A DNA stretch of 64,000 nucleotides from Saprospiraceae bacterium (GTDB taxonomy: Bacteria > Bacteroidota > Bacteroidia > Chitinophagales > Saprospiraceae). Below, in pieces: positions 1 to 8,265 of the stretch (positions within the stretch are counted from its first letter, which is position 1; the number at the start of each line of letters is the position of its first letter). The translations under genes were made by a program, and so were the position numbers. The notes under the pieces are model-generated. The model did no database searches and was not told where the DNA came from. It saw nothing but the letters and a program-made list of their open reading frames with translations. Location: the NCBI GenBank assembly GCA_026129545.1, contig JAHCHX010000001.1:3161501-3225500 (forward strand), written 5' to 3'.

Positions 1-2231
1 ACCCCGGCGCAAGTGAGAGCACTATGCCATATTCTTCTTATCCGATGGGGCCTTTTTTGGCCGAAACATTTGGAAAAGAGATAGAAGCCTTTTGTCGAGT
101 GGTGCCCATTGACCAAGATTTCATTCTGCAAAATGGCGAGCATCAAGCAACCATTCGACAAGTGTTTGCGGCTGACAGCACATTTTTCCAACTATTCGAT
201 TTCAAATTTTTGCAAGGCGAACCAGCCACGGCATTGAGCCAGCCTCAAAGTATCGTGCTGACGCGAAAAACCGCTGAAAACATTTTCCAAACCGCAGAAG
301 CGTTAGGGAAAACGCTCTCCAAAACCTATGTATCCCCATATTCTCAAGAGGATACGACCGAGCATTTTACCGTTAGCGCCGTACTGGAAAATGTGCCGAC
401 CCAATCGCATTTGCAATTCGATGCGTTGCTTTCAGGCACCAAAAAGCCATTTTGGGCCTTTTGGAACCCCGAACTGGTGCGCGACTGGCATGTATTGGCC
501 ACCATGACCTACCTCTTGCTCCGTTCGGAACAAACCGACCGCGCCGCATTGGAACAACAAATTCCTTTGGCGTTGCGCTCACGAATGCAGGGTTCAGAGC
601 AAGTAGCACATCAGTTGCAGCCGCTGCTCGATATTCACCTCGGCTCTAAAGGTGTCTCGACTGACCAGATAAGCAATTTTGCCTCATTAGACGGGCAATA
701 CCTGCGTATATTTGGATTCATTGGTCTGTTTGTGCTGCTCATTGCGACGGTGAACTATTCCAATCTATCCACTATTTTGGCAGGGCGGAGGGCCAAAGAA
801 ATTGCCGTTCGGAAAGTAATCGGCGCCAGTCGGCGAGCAGTAGTATCACAATTCTTAGTGGAGTCGGTGCTGACAACGGGGTTGGCGTTGCTACTGGCTG
901 CGGGACTGATGGTTTTTGCACGCCCCTTTTTACAGCATATTGACTATCCAATTACCGCATTGGAACACCTAAGCAACCCCGCCTTTCTCATAATGGGTAT
1001 TACTGGCCTATTGATGATAGGCGTGTTGGCTGGTGCTTACCCTGCATTTTTTATTGGAAAAACGGGGCCTGCTCATGTTTTGTGCGGTCAAAAACTGACC
1101 TTGAAAAGCAAGCAGAAGCTCATACCCATTCTGGTGACAGGACAGTTCGCTATCGCAGTCGCGTTAATAGCGGCTACGGTCGTATGTTATCGCCAAATGC
1201 AGTTTTTACAGAATGCCGACCTTGGATACTCCAATGAGCAAATCGTGACGCTCGACCTCGGCATGTCGAACATGATGAAAGGACAAGTGCTGAAAGAAAA
1301 ATTAGAAAAGGTACCCGGTGTCATTGGAATCACCATTTCGGACCAAGTAATGGGTAAAGGATTCATACAAAATGGAGTGCGCTACATACAAGATGGGAAA
1401 ATGGAGCATATCGCTATTCCTTGCCTTGCTGCCGACAACCAATTCGTAAACTTGTATGGTATGGAACTCGTGGCCGGGAGCGGTTTTTCCCACGACGGCA
1501 TTGAACGCGGCTCCGAATATCTAATCAACGAGGCACTCGCCCGCCGCATCGGATGGGGCGAAAATGCTGTGGGGCAGCAAATATCCATCGCATGGCAGCA
1601 AGAATATGGTACCGTAGTAGGCGTGCTTAAAGATTTTCACTTTAACTCGCTGCGCCACAAGATAGAACCAGTGTGCGTGCGGGCAAGCAATTTTGCCAAC
1701 AGCATCAGCCTAAAAGTAGATACCAAGAATCTACCCCATACCCTGAGCGAGGCAGCGACCGTGTGGAAATCGGTTGTTACTGACAAACCCTTCGAATACA
1801 AATGGGCCGACGAACAGTTTGCCCAAGTGTATCGGTCAGAGACGCGATTCAGCCGCCTGACAGGCTTGGGTGCTGGATTGGCTGTATTTATCGCTTGCTT
1901 GGGCTTGCTTGGATTAGTCACTTTCACCGCTGAGCAGCGTGTGAAGGAAATCGGTATTCGCAAAGTCCTTGGTGCCAGCGTTGCAAGCATCACTTCTTTG
2001 TTGACACGCGACTACCTAAAACTTGTGGTGGCATCATTTGTCATTGCCTTTCCCCTCACCTATTTTTTGATGGAGCAGTGGCTACAGGATTTTGCCTATC
2101 GCATTCATATTGAGGGGTGGATGTTTGCAGTAGCGGGGTTCGCCGCTATTTTGGTTGCGCTGCTAACAGTGGGTTTTCAGAGCGTGCGTGCTGCGTTAGC
2201 CAATCCCGTGCGCTCGCTCCGCTCGGAATAA
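1..2231 (+). CDS. FtsX/MacB-type ABC transporter permease (5' end outside window)
   Basis: The frame is open from the first bases of the window and the ATG at 24 is internal: the protein lacks the first transmembrane helix and roughly 70-90 N-terminal residues usual for these ~800-residue Bacteroidota permeases, so the gene starts upstream. What remains shows a MacB-like periplasmic domain, a first FtsX core (about residues 225-345, with AKEIAVRKVIGASRRAVV), a second periplasmic domain and a second FtsX core at the C-terminus (residues 620-730, VKEIGIRKVLGAS). The duplicated FtsX layout belongs to MacB/LolC-type permeases, which couple cytoplasmic ATP hydrolysis to periplasmic work such as peptide or lipoprotein export rather than classical transport. 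The ATPase partner is not in the window and the substrate cannot be inferred. Family assignment is firm, function is not. Confidence 0.9.
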   Translation, partial: PGASESTMPYSSYPMGPFLAETFGKEIEAFCRVVPIDQDFILQNGEHQATIRQVFAADSTFFQLFDFKFLQGEPATALSQPQSIVLTRKTAENIFQTAEALGKTLSKTYVSPYSQEDTTEHFTVSAVLENVPTQSHLQFDALLSGTKKPFWAFWNPELVRDWHVLATMTYLLLRSEQTDRAALEQQIPLALRSRMQGSEQVAHQLQPLLDIHLGSKGVSTDQISNFASLDGQYLRIFGFIGLFVLLIATVNYSNLSTILAGRRAKEIAVRKVIGASRRAVVSQFLVESVLTTGLALLLAAGLMVFARPFLQHIDYPITALEHLSNPAFLIMGITGLLMIGVLAGAYPAFFIGKTGPAHVLCGQKLTLKSKQKLIPILVTGQFAIAVALIAATVVCYRQMQFLQNADLGYSNEQIVTLDLGMSNMMKGQVLKEKLEKVPGVIGITISDQVMGKGFIQNGVRYIQDGKMEHIAIPCLAADNQFVNLYGMELVAGSGFSHDGIERGSEYLINEALARRIGWGENAVGQQISIAWQQEYGTVVGVLKDFHFNSLRHKIEPVCVRASNFANSISLKVDTKNLPHTLSEAATVWKSVVTDKPFEYKWADEQFAQVYRSETRFSRLTGLGAGLAVFIACLGLLGLVTFTAEQRVKEIGIRKVLGASVASITSLLTRDYLKLVVASFVIAFPLTYFLMEQWLQDFAYRIHIEGWMFAVAGFAAILVALLTVGFQSVRAALANPVRSLRSE

Positions 2232-2387
2232 ATGGACCCGGTATGTCCGAAATCGAACGCCCTTGTCCGCTTTCGAGCATATTTGAGCCGTACTACCATT
2301 TGCAAACAGTTGAAAACAAAATACTTGTGCGCTTGGCAACGGAATTGCCCAAACCTGTGAAAGCATTATTGTCAAAATCTTTCCGCT

Positions 2388-2876
2388 ATGCTACGCTACC
2401 TACTCTTTATCTCTTCGCTCTTGCTGACCGCAGCCTGCCACAACACGTTGCCCGAAAATCTCACGGACATTATTGCATTGCCAGAATACACCCCTGCCGC
2501 TCGATACGAGCGTTCTGATTTGTCGAAAATGACTTGGCTGGCAGGTGTTTGGAAAGGAGAAGAAGCGGGGCGGGCCGTCCGACAGTCGTTCCAGTTTCAC
2601 AACAACCAAACACTGGAAATTATTCGCATGGAAGGCAACGGCGACATGATGTCGTTGCTGCTCACATGGCACAACGGACGCTTCTACTACGGCCAACATC
2701 GCCAGTGGGTGGTCACATGGATTGGAGAGAAGGATATCCGGCTCGACCCCACGGCTCCCGGTTTGGAACCCATGACTTGGACTCGCCTCCATGCCGACCA
2801 ATGGCACTTGGTGCGTCACACGCCCAGCGGCGACGAGACAACAATCATGGAACGCACCGGAGAAATGAACCCGTAA
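2388..2876 (+). CDS. small exported lipoprotein, DUF6265-like
   Basis: A 162-residue protein beginning with a lipoprotein signal (LLFISSLLLTAAC, lipobox cysteine at residue 17). The mature part opens with WLAGVWKGEE and continues as a single beta-rich domain with paired Trp residues (FYYGQHRQWVVTWIGE, PMTWTRLHADQWHLV). This pattern resembles the DUF6265 / lipocalin-like 'WLxGxW' families of Bacteroidota, whose function is unknown. It sits 156 bases after the permease on the same strand and 113 bases before the J-domain gene, which has its own promoter, so it could be read through from upstream or independently. Lipoprotein nature is clear from the sequence; the domain name is a recollection of pattern and less certain. 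Confidence 0.75.
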   Translation: MLRYLLFISSLLLTAACHNTLPENLTDIIALPEYTPAARYERSDLSKMTWLAGVWKGEEAGRAVRQSFQFHNNQTLEIIRMEGNGDMMSLLLTWHNGRFYYGQHRQWVVTWIGEKDIRLDPTAPGLEPMTWTRLHADQWHLVRHTPSGDETTIMERTGEMNP

Positions 2877-2961
2877 ACGCAATAGTAGGGGACATGAACA
2901 GACTGGATTAAAAGGGTAAAAATTAATTATCCCTTTGAAATGGAGCAGGAATACCTTCTTG

Positions 2962-2969
2962 TACCTTTG
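2962..2969 (+). promoter_or_regulatory. -7 element (TACCTTTG) for the J-domain gene
   Basis: TACCTTTG matches the Bacteroidota -7 consensus TAnnTTTG and lies 20 bases before the ATG at 2990. A TTTG at 2934-2937 could serve as the -33 element, although the 24-base spacing is a little long. Confidence 0.6.
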
Positions 2970-2989
2970 ACCAAGAAAATCCGTGTTCC

Positions 2990-4144
2990 ATGTCCAAACA
3001 ATTGCAAATCAACAAAAACCCCCAAGCTTCCCAGCCGCTTAGCAAGGAACAAAAACGCTTCAACAACTATGTGCGCCGTATAGAGCAATTGCGCAACGAA
3101 ATTGAGATAACAAAGGAACAAGACCTCAAACTACGACAAACCGGGGAAAAGCGCGTCACTCCAGCCGAAAAAGAGGCTATTGCCACCCTCCGCGAGCTGG
3201 TGCTGGCGCTTGACGGCAATCCTCATCTCCCCTCGTTGACCGAGAAACAATATGAAAAGTTCTGCTCCATTATATCGCAAGAAATCGAGCGCCTGCTGCA
3301 AACTCATTTCCATCATGACGACGAAACGTTAAAAGCGCTATACGAAAAATACAATCCCGATGAGGAATCTTGGGACGAGGCAATGGAAATAGAAAATGAA
3401 GAAATGAAGGACATGGCCTCGCATTTTTTCAATCAGATGTTCGGTACCAACTTTGAGGGCAGCGATTTTGATGACCCTGCCAAAATGAAAGAAAAGATAG
3501 AGGCGCGTCAGGCCGAATTTGAAGCCGAAGAAAGAGCGCGAGAAGCGCGTCGCAACCAGCGCAAAAAAACCAACAGCCAATTGGCCGCCGAGGCCAAGCG
3601 CAAAGCCGCAGAAGAGGCTGTGGCCAAAACTGCCAAACAGATTTATGTGGACTTGATTCGACACTTCCACCCCGACAAAGAACCCGACGAACAAAAACGC
3701 CTTGAAAAAACCGAAATCATGAAACAAATCACCGTCGCCTACGAAGCAAACGACCACCTGAAACTACTGGAGCTACAAATGACCCTGTTGAATGAACGAA
3801 ACAATGTATTCGCAGACTTCAATGAAAGTCAACTCAAATACTTCAATGATGTATTAAAACGTCAAGTGCAGGAATTGGAGATGGAGTTGGAAATGTGTTC
3901 GCCCGACATGAATGGAAATATGTTCGCCATGCTCTATCATCCAGACCCCTACATCATGGACTATCGAATAGAGCAACATGTGCGAGAACAAAAAAGATAT
4001 GCTAAAATGGTGCGGAACACGATAGAGGGAATACAAACCGTGAAGGGGTTGAAGCAATTTGTCAAAGCGTATCATATAGAAGAAGACAGTTTTGACGACA
4101 TTCCACCTGAATTACTGAAAATGATGGGAATCTTTGGTCGCTGA
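2990..4144 (+). CDS. J-domain (DnaJ-like) protein with coiled-coil N-terminus
   Basis: A 384-residue acidic, highly helical cytoplasmic protein. A J-domain lies near the middle (about residues 210-265) with the diagnostic HPD tripeptide at 227-229 (IRHFHPDKEPDEQ), preceded by a basic helix and followed by a helix ending in AYEANDHLKLLELQ. J-domains stimulate Hsp70 ATPase and recruit clients. The N-terminal 200 residues are charged and predicted coiled coil (many E/K/R/A), and there is no zinc finger or DnaJ C-terminal substrate domain, so it is a specialised class C J-protein rather than DnaJ itself. Its client is unknown. A -7 element 20 bases upstream supports the start. It converges with the deformylase-like gene, 85 bases apart. 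Confidence 0.8.
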   Translation: MSKQLQINKNPQASQPLSKEQKRFNNYVRRIEQLRNEIEITKEQDLKLRQTGEKRVTPAEKEAIATLRELVLALDGNPHLPSLTEKQYEKFCSIISQEIERLLQTHFHHDDETLKALYEKYNPDEESWDEAMEIENEEMKDMASHFFNQMFGTNFEGSDFDDPAKMKEKIEARQAEFEAEERAREARRNQRKKTNSQLAAEAKRKAAEEAVAKTAKQIYVDLIRHFHPDKEPDEQKRLEKTEIMKQITVAYEANDHLKLLELQMTLLNERNNVFADFNESQLKYFNDVLKRQVQELEMELEMCSPDMNGNMFAMLYHPDPYIMDYRIEQHVREQKRYAKMVRNTIEGIQTVKGLKQFVKAYHIEEDSFDDIPPELLKMMGIFGR

Positions 4145-4229
4145 TGCCGCGTCCGGTCAATGCCCTTTGGTTTTATTAGCCAGTCTCGTTGCCAATTGGC
4201 GCGTTGTGGGGGAGCGCATAACTCACACA

Positions 4230-4757
4230 TCACGCTTGTGGTCTCCACTTGAATGCTTTTTCGTTTACTGCTCTCATCGTGCACAGTATTCCTTCCAAAT
4301 GGTCGCACTCATGCTGAATGAGTTCTGACAAATCATTTTCCACAATCCACGACTGGCGCTCCCAATGCTCGTCAAGATAGGTCACCGTGATGCGTTGGTG
4401 GCGTTGCACGCGTACCAGCAGATGAGGAAAGCACATGCAGTCGTCCCAAAGTTCGAACACCTCCGCACTGCGGTCGGTGATAGATGGGTTGATAAGCAGT
4501 CGAGGTCTGTCTGCGTCCATGTAAATCACCCTCTTCATGTAACCCAATTGCGGCGCGGCGATGCCTCGCCCGAAGTGGTATTTTGCTCGCACCTCCATCA
4601 CTACCTGACGCAGGTCAGCAGCGATTTGGGGCAAGAGTGTCAATTCGGTTTCCAAGATGGGTTCGCAGCATTCGTAGAGGCGTGAGTCGCCAAGCAGAAG
4701 CAAATCGGACAGGTGCTTTGATGGAACCAGTCTTTGTGCGTCGAGCAAGATGTCCAT
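4230..4757 (-). CDS. divergent peptide deformylase-like metalloprotein
   Basis: A 175-residue protein of the peptide deformylase fold. Motif 1 is intact (GRGIAAPQLG, residues 63-72) and motif 3 is intact (QHECDHLEG, zinc ligands H149 and H153, catalytic E150). Motif 2, normally EGCLS, reads DDCMCF (105-110): the zinc-ligand cysteine (C107) is kept but the neighbouring residues are changed. Classical deformylases remove formyl from the initiator Met; this variant may be a paralogue with altered specificity, or the zinc site may serve another amide. The start is taken at the ATG at 4757, because the longer frame would begin with TTG and adds only nine residues. It is divergent from the coiled-coil exported protein starting at 4846. 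A housekeeping def may exist elsewhere. Confidence 0.8.
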   Translation of the reverse strand: MDILLDAQRLVPSKHLSDLLLLGDSRLYECCEPILETELTLLPQIAADLRQVVMEVRAKYHFGRGIAAPQLGYMKRVIYMDADRPRLLINPSITDRSAEVFELWDDCMCFPHLLVRVQRHQRITVTYLDEHWERQSWIVENDLSELIQHECDHLEGILCTMRAVNEKAFKWRPQA

Positions 4758-4845
4758 GTCGGAAATTTTAGAAATGCTTATCAAATCTGGATGAAATTAT
4801 GGAGCAAGTTTTGCGTTTTGGGCACTCAAAATTTATTGTTCAACG

Positions 4846-5955
4846 ATGAATCAACTGCTTCGCCTCTGCATCGCCATACCCTTCGTGTTGGGTTTATTCC
4901 AATTGCCCGCCCAACCTTCCAGAAAAATCAAGCTCACTCCCGTCAGCCTCGGCTTTGATTTGCCCGACACCTACAAGCAGCGAACTTTTATCAAAGGGCT
5001 GTCGGGATTCGTGCACAAGATTGACCAATTGGCTGGCACCATGGTGCTTATAGACGGCAACAAAACGACTGTGTTGACCAGATTTGTGCGGCAAGACCGT
5101 CCTCCCATCGTCACCACCTCCACTTCGGACGTGATATACAGCGCCAAAATAGATTCAAGATTCAAAATGAATGGCTCTTACAGCATTGCCTCCACAAAAG
5201 TAGAAAAGGACAATGTCTATGAAATTATCCTGACTGACGTGGGCTATGCCTTTTTGCCGGAGGACTATATTCCTTATCTGGAAATATGCCGCGCAGCCAC
5301 CAACGTGGCACCTGAAACCCGGCAAAAAACTTATTACATCCGTTCGGCCAAACTGACGACCGTCTACACCCGTGCCTTTCAAAAGGTGGTTGGCAATTCG
5401 GATGTCAGCGGCGTGGTGTTCAGCGTTGGCGGAGAAGTATTCAGCAGCAGCGACCAATTCAAATTGGATTATGTGGTCTCTGTTGACTTGGTGAGTTTGG
5501 AGAAACTTCTCTCTCTGCACAACTGTAATGACCTCCTCAACAATGAGGAAATTGCCCGCCGCGAAAGAGCCGAACGCGCCCGCATGGAAGCCCTGCGAGC
5601 CGAAGAAGAGAAAAAAGCCCGCGAACAGGAGCTTGCCTCCGCCAAAGCCCAAGTGGAGGACCTAAAGAAAACACTCAGCGACAACATCATCCGCACCACC
5701 GAGATGCAGCAGCGCCTCCACGAGGCTCAAATGAAGGAACATGCTGCGCTCGAACAACTCAACACCGCTATCCGCCAAGCAAGTGACCTTGCCGCATACG
5801 CCGAGCTCGCCCGGCAAAACGCCGAAGCGCGTGAAGAAGTGATTCTGACCTTTAAAAATAAAGAAGGGAAAGTCCTAGAAATCAAGAGCCTTGACGAATT
5901 GAGCGAGGACAAATTGAGGGCGTTGGGATTCGATGTGGAAGTGTTGAAAAGGTAG
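4846..5955 (+). CDS. exported protein with C-terminal coiled coil, unknown function
   Basis: A 369-residue protein with a Sec signal peptide (residues 1-23, ending LFQLPAQ). Residues 24-230 form a beta-rich region without a motif I recognise; two cysteines occur (LEICRAA and LHNCNDL). Residues about 232-325 are a long charged coiled coil (EIARRERAERARMEALRAEE onward). The last 40 residues form a small compact tail (LEIKSLDELSEDKLRALG). The layout, a periplasmic head plus coiled coil, would suit a scaffold or a bridge to the peptidoglycan or outer membrane, but that is inference. It is transcribed alone, and its 3' end meets the leftward glycosyltransferase with only three bases between the stops. 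Confidence 0.7.
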   Translation: MNQLLRLCIAIPFVLGLFQLPAQPSRKIKLTPVSLGFDLPDTYKQRTFIKGLSGFVHKIDQLAGTMVLIDGNKTTVLTRFVRQDRPPIVTTSTSDVIYSAKIDSRFKMNGSYSIASTKVEKDNVYEIILTDVGYAFLPEDYIPYLEICRAATNVAPETRQKTYYIRSAKLTTVYTRAFQKVVGNSDVSGVVFSVGGEVFSSSDQFKLDYVVSVDLVSLEKLLSLHNCNDLLNNEEIARRERAERARMEALRAEEEKKAREQELASAKAQVEDLKKTLSDNIIRTTEMQQRLHEAQMKEHAALEQLNTAIRQASDLAAYAELARQNAEAREEVILTFKNKEGKVLEIKSLDELSEDKLRALGFDVEVLKR

Positions 5956-5958
5956 GGG

Positions 5959-6687
5959 TCATTTTCCGTACCCGCCAAACATTCCTCTCCATCTTATCTG
6001 CATCACACCCAATATGGCTTCTCGAATGATGTGAAGCGACATCTTCGACTGTCCTTTCTCGCGGTCTTTAAAAGTGATAGGCACCTCTTTCACTTTGAAG
6101 CCCAATGAATAAGCCGCATATTTCATCTCAATTTGGAAGGCGTAGCCGATGAAGCGAATTTTATCCAAATCCATCGTCTCCAACACTTCGCGCCGATAAC
6201 AGATGAAGCCGGCAGTCGGGTCCGACACAGGCATCCAAAGAATGCAGCGGGTGTAGAGCGAAGCGCCGTAGGAAAGAAAGATGCGGTCTTTGGGCCAATT
6301 CTGCACCTTGCCGCCAGCACAATAACGCGAGCCGATGGCTACGTCGGCACCCTCGTCGCGGATTTTGGCCAGCAAGCGCAACAAGTCGGCTGGGCTGTGT
6401 GAGAAATCCGCATCCATTTCAAAAAAATACTCATAGCCGCGCTCCAATCCCCAACGGAAACCTGCGATGTAAGCCGTGCCGAGGCCGAGCTTGCCGCGGC
6501 GCTCGAGCAAGTGCAGGCGCTCTTTAAACGCGACTTGCAGGTCGCGCACAATTTGGGCCGTGCCATCGGGCGAGCCGTCGTCCACTATGAGGACATGGAA
6601 CAATTCGGGCAATTCAAATACTGCCCGGATGATGGCTTCAGCATTTTCGCGTTCGTTGTAGGTGGGTATTATGACGAGTGCGGACAT
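5959..6687 (-). CDS. polyprenol monophosphomannose synthase-like glycosyltransferase (GT2)
   Basis: A 242-residue family 2 glycosyltransferase. The N-terminus has the nucleotide-sugar pocket (VIIPTYNERENAE, LIVDDGSPDGT), the DXD-type metal site (EMDADFSHSP) and the Dpm1-type acceptor region (SDPTAGFICYRREVLE), ending in the typical KGQSKMS and MQIRWRG stretches. Such enzymes move mannose or another hexose from a nucleotide sugar to a polyprenyl phosphate at the cytoplasmic face of the membrane, supplying lipid-linked sugar for later glycosylation. Length matches the single-domain (soluble, Dpm1-like) class; there is no C-terminal membrane anchor. Donor identity (GDP-mannose or UDP-glucose) cannot be read from sequence. 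The ATG at 6687 directly precedes the conserved first strand. Monocistronic here. Confidence 0.9.
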   Translation of the reverse strand: MSALVIIPTYNERENAEAIIRAVFELPELFHVLIVDDGSPDGTAQIVRDLQVAFKERLHLLERRGKLGLGTAYIAGFRWGLERGYEYFFEMDADFSHSPADLLRLLAKIRDEGADVAIGSRYCAGGKVQNWPKDRIFLSYGASLYTRCILWMPVSDPTAGFICYRREVLETMDLDKIRFIGYAFQIEMKYAAYSLGFKVKEVPITFKDREKGQSKMSLHIIREAILGVMQIRWRGMFGGYGK

Positions 6688-6857
6688 TTTTAGTTGTTTG
6701 TTCTTGTCGTTCGTTGTTCGTTTTTACTCGGTGTTGGTTGCATTGTTTCTGAAAAAACATGAAACGGATTTTTTTTAAAAAACAACCGCAAACACCATGA
6801 GGAACAACAAACAATAAACAACTCCGCCCCAATGGCCGGACAGGGAACAACGAGTAT

Positions 6858-8102
6858 TTAAACGACAAATGCGATAGCGAACGCTGCTACCGAGATAATG
6901 AGACCGTACATGAAAATGTTGTAGCAGATGCTCAAATAACGGTACTTCTGCGCCAGCACGATCCCCAAATAGTAAAGGTCGCGGCTCATGGAGCTGTAGA
7001 GAAAATCAGAGTCTTTGAGCATTTCGTTGACCCCCCACTGAAAATCCTCAAGCGGCATGTTGTAGAAATTTCCAAAAAAGAGCAAGTTGGCCTTGCGCTG
7101 CCTTATGGATTCTCGCGTCACCTTTCCCTCTGTTACTTTGGGGCGCGTGGCTAGTGTCGCAAAAATCATGGAGCCCAGGCAGGTCAACGTGAGCAGGCTG
7201 GTTGGAATAGCGAGCCGAAGGTCGAGTGTGCCGGACTCCATCAGCCTCGGAATGAGGCTGCTGACCAAAATGGAGATGACGACCGCGTTCACCGACAGCA
7301 TCAGGTTGGCCTTGCTATCCGCCATCGCGCTCAGGTTGGTATGGGTGCGGTAGGTGGTTCGATACATGGTCTCCACGCCACGGCCCATGCGGGCGTGTTT
7401 CAGCTCTTTTTCGCTTTCTTTGAGAATTTTGGAGATTTCGGTTTCCTTGTCTTTGTCGTCGAGCAAGGCGAGTTCCTCCATGGTGGTGGCATTGGGGTTG
7501 AGCCGCCTTTTTTGTTTGATAAGTTGTTTGATGTGCTTGGCTTTGCGCTTGTTGAACAGTTCGTCCGCCACGGTGGTGTGGTAGCTGTGATTGAGCATGA
7601 AATTGATTTCAAAATCCAGCCAATCTTGTTCGCTCATCACGGTTTTGCGGGCGAGGATGAGCTCTTGACGAAATTTTCCGGTACGGTCCCAGTATGTTTC
7701 CATGCCGAGATGGCTCAGGTCGGCATCGCAGATGATTTGCTCCAAGAGCGTTTGCGGCTTCTGCGGCACTTTGGTGGCCCTGATGAGTCCCATCACGATG
7801 GCAAGCTCGGCATCGGAAATTTTGCCGCGCAAAAAATGGTCGGCATTGTGGCAGCTGCGCTCTTCATGGTCTTTTGGGCCTTCCGAGTAACCTGTGTCGT
7901 GAAACCACGTCGCCAGCAACAACAGCAACATATCCCGTTCGCTTATCTTGAATCCCTCGCCAATGACACGCGCCGCCGCGACGGTCTGCGCCGTATGTTC
8001 AAGGTCGTGAAATACATGCTCCGGCGAGATGTGTTTGGCGAAATAATCCTGAATGTACTGCTCCGTTTCGTGTAGGAGTTGTTCTTGAGACATCATGTTC
8101 AT
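6858..8102 (-). CDS. HD-domain phosphohydrolase fused to a PycTM-type (DUF5706) membrane domain
   Basis: A 414-residue two-part protein. Residues about 10-165 form an HD phosphohydrolase: FHDLEHT (first His near 32), WFHDTGY (HD at 68-69) and CDADLSHLG (Asp at 126). After a charged helical linker comes the Pycsar effector-type domain with its signature MADSKANLMLSVNA (about 260-273) running into a first membrane helix, a second helix (300-322) and a C-terminal helix (394-414). In Pycsar phage defence, PycTM proteins answer cyclic CMP/UMP by damaging the membrane; the HD part could hydrolyse a nucleotide signal. No nucleotide cyclase lies near, so this may be a stand-alone signalling protein. 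ATG 8102 is chosen (8096 and 8093 possible); the longer frame starts with TTG. Confidence 0.85.
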   Translation of the reverse strand: MNMMSQEQLLHETEQYIQDYFAKHISPEHVFHDLEHTAQTVAAARVIGEGFKISERDMLLLLLATWFHDTGYSEGPKDHEERSCHNADHFLRGKISDAELAIVMGLIRATKVPQKPQTLLEQIICDADLSHLGMETYWDRTGKFRQELILARKTVMSEQDWLDFEINFMLNHSYHTTVADELFNKRKAKHIKQLIKQKRRLNPNATTMEELALLDDKDKETEISKILKESEKELKHARMGRGVETMYRTTYRTHTNLSAMADSKANLMLSVNAVVISILVSSLIPRLMESGTLDLRLAIPTSLLTLTCLGSMIFATLATRPKVTEGKVTRESIRQRKANLLFFGNFYNMPLEDFQWGVNEMLKDSDFLYSSMSRDLYYLGIVLAQKYRYLSICYNIFMYGLIISVAAFAIAFVV

Positions 8103-8217
8103 TTTACACCATGATTCGCCAAGATTTTCCAGATGCCCCCGACTGCTCCCCTTTATTTTATGGGGTAGCGACTTCAATCATGCTGAAAATCTAAGGCGTG
8201 AAGTATATGTTGGGGGG

Positions 8218-8225
8218 CAAAGGTA
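8218..8225 (-). promoter_or_regulatory. -7 element (TACCTTTG on minus strand) for the HD-PycTM gene
   Basis: Reads TACCTTTG on the minus strand. It is 116 bases from the chosen ATG (8102) and 40 bases from the alternative TTG at 8177, so either the mRNA has a leader of about 110 bases or the TTG is used. A short CCCC/GGGG hairpin lies in this leader. Confidence 0.45.
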
Positions 8226-8265
8226 ATCGTTTACCAAGTTCGTTTTCGTTGTTGTTTTCGCTCAT

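Noticed and set aside
7341..8075. A 244-codon plus-strand frame
   Set aside because: Antisense to the HD-PycTM gene; rich in Phe/Val/His without a motif.
8103..8177. N-terminal 25-codon extension of the HD-PycTM protein beginning at TTG
   Set aside because: The conserved protein begins at the ATG cluster 8093-8102; kept only as an alternative because the -7 element distance would suit it.
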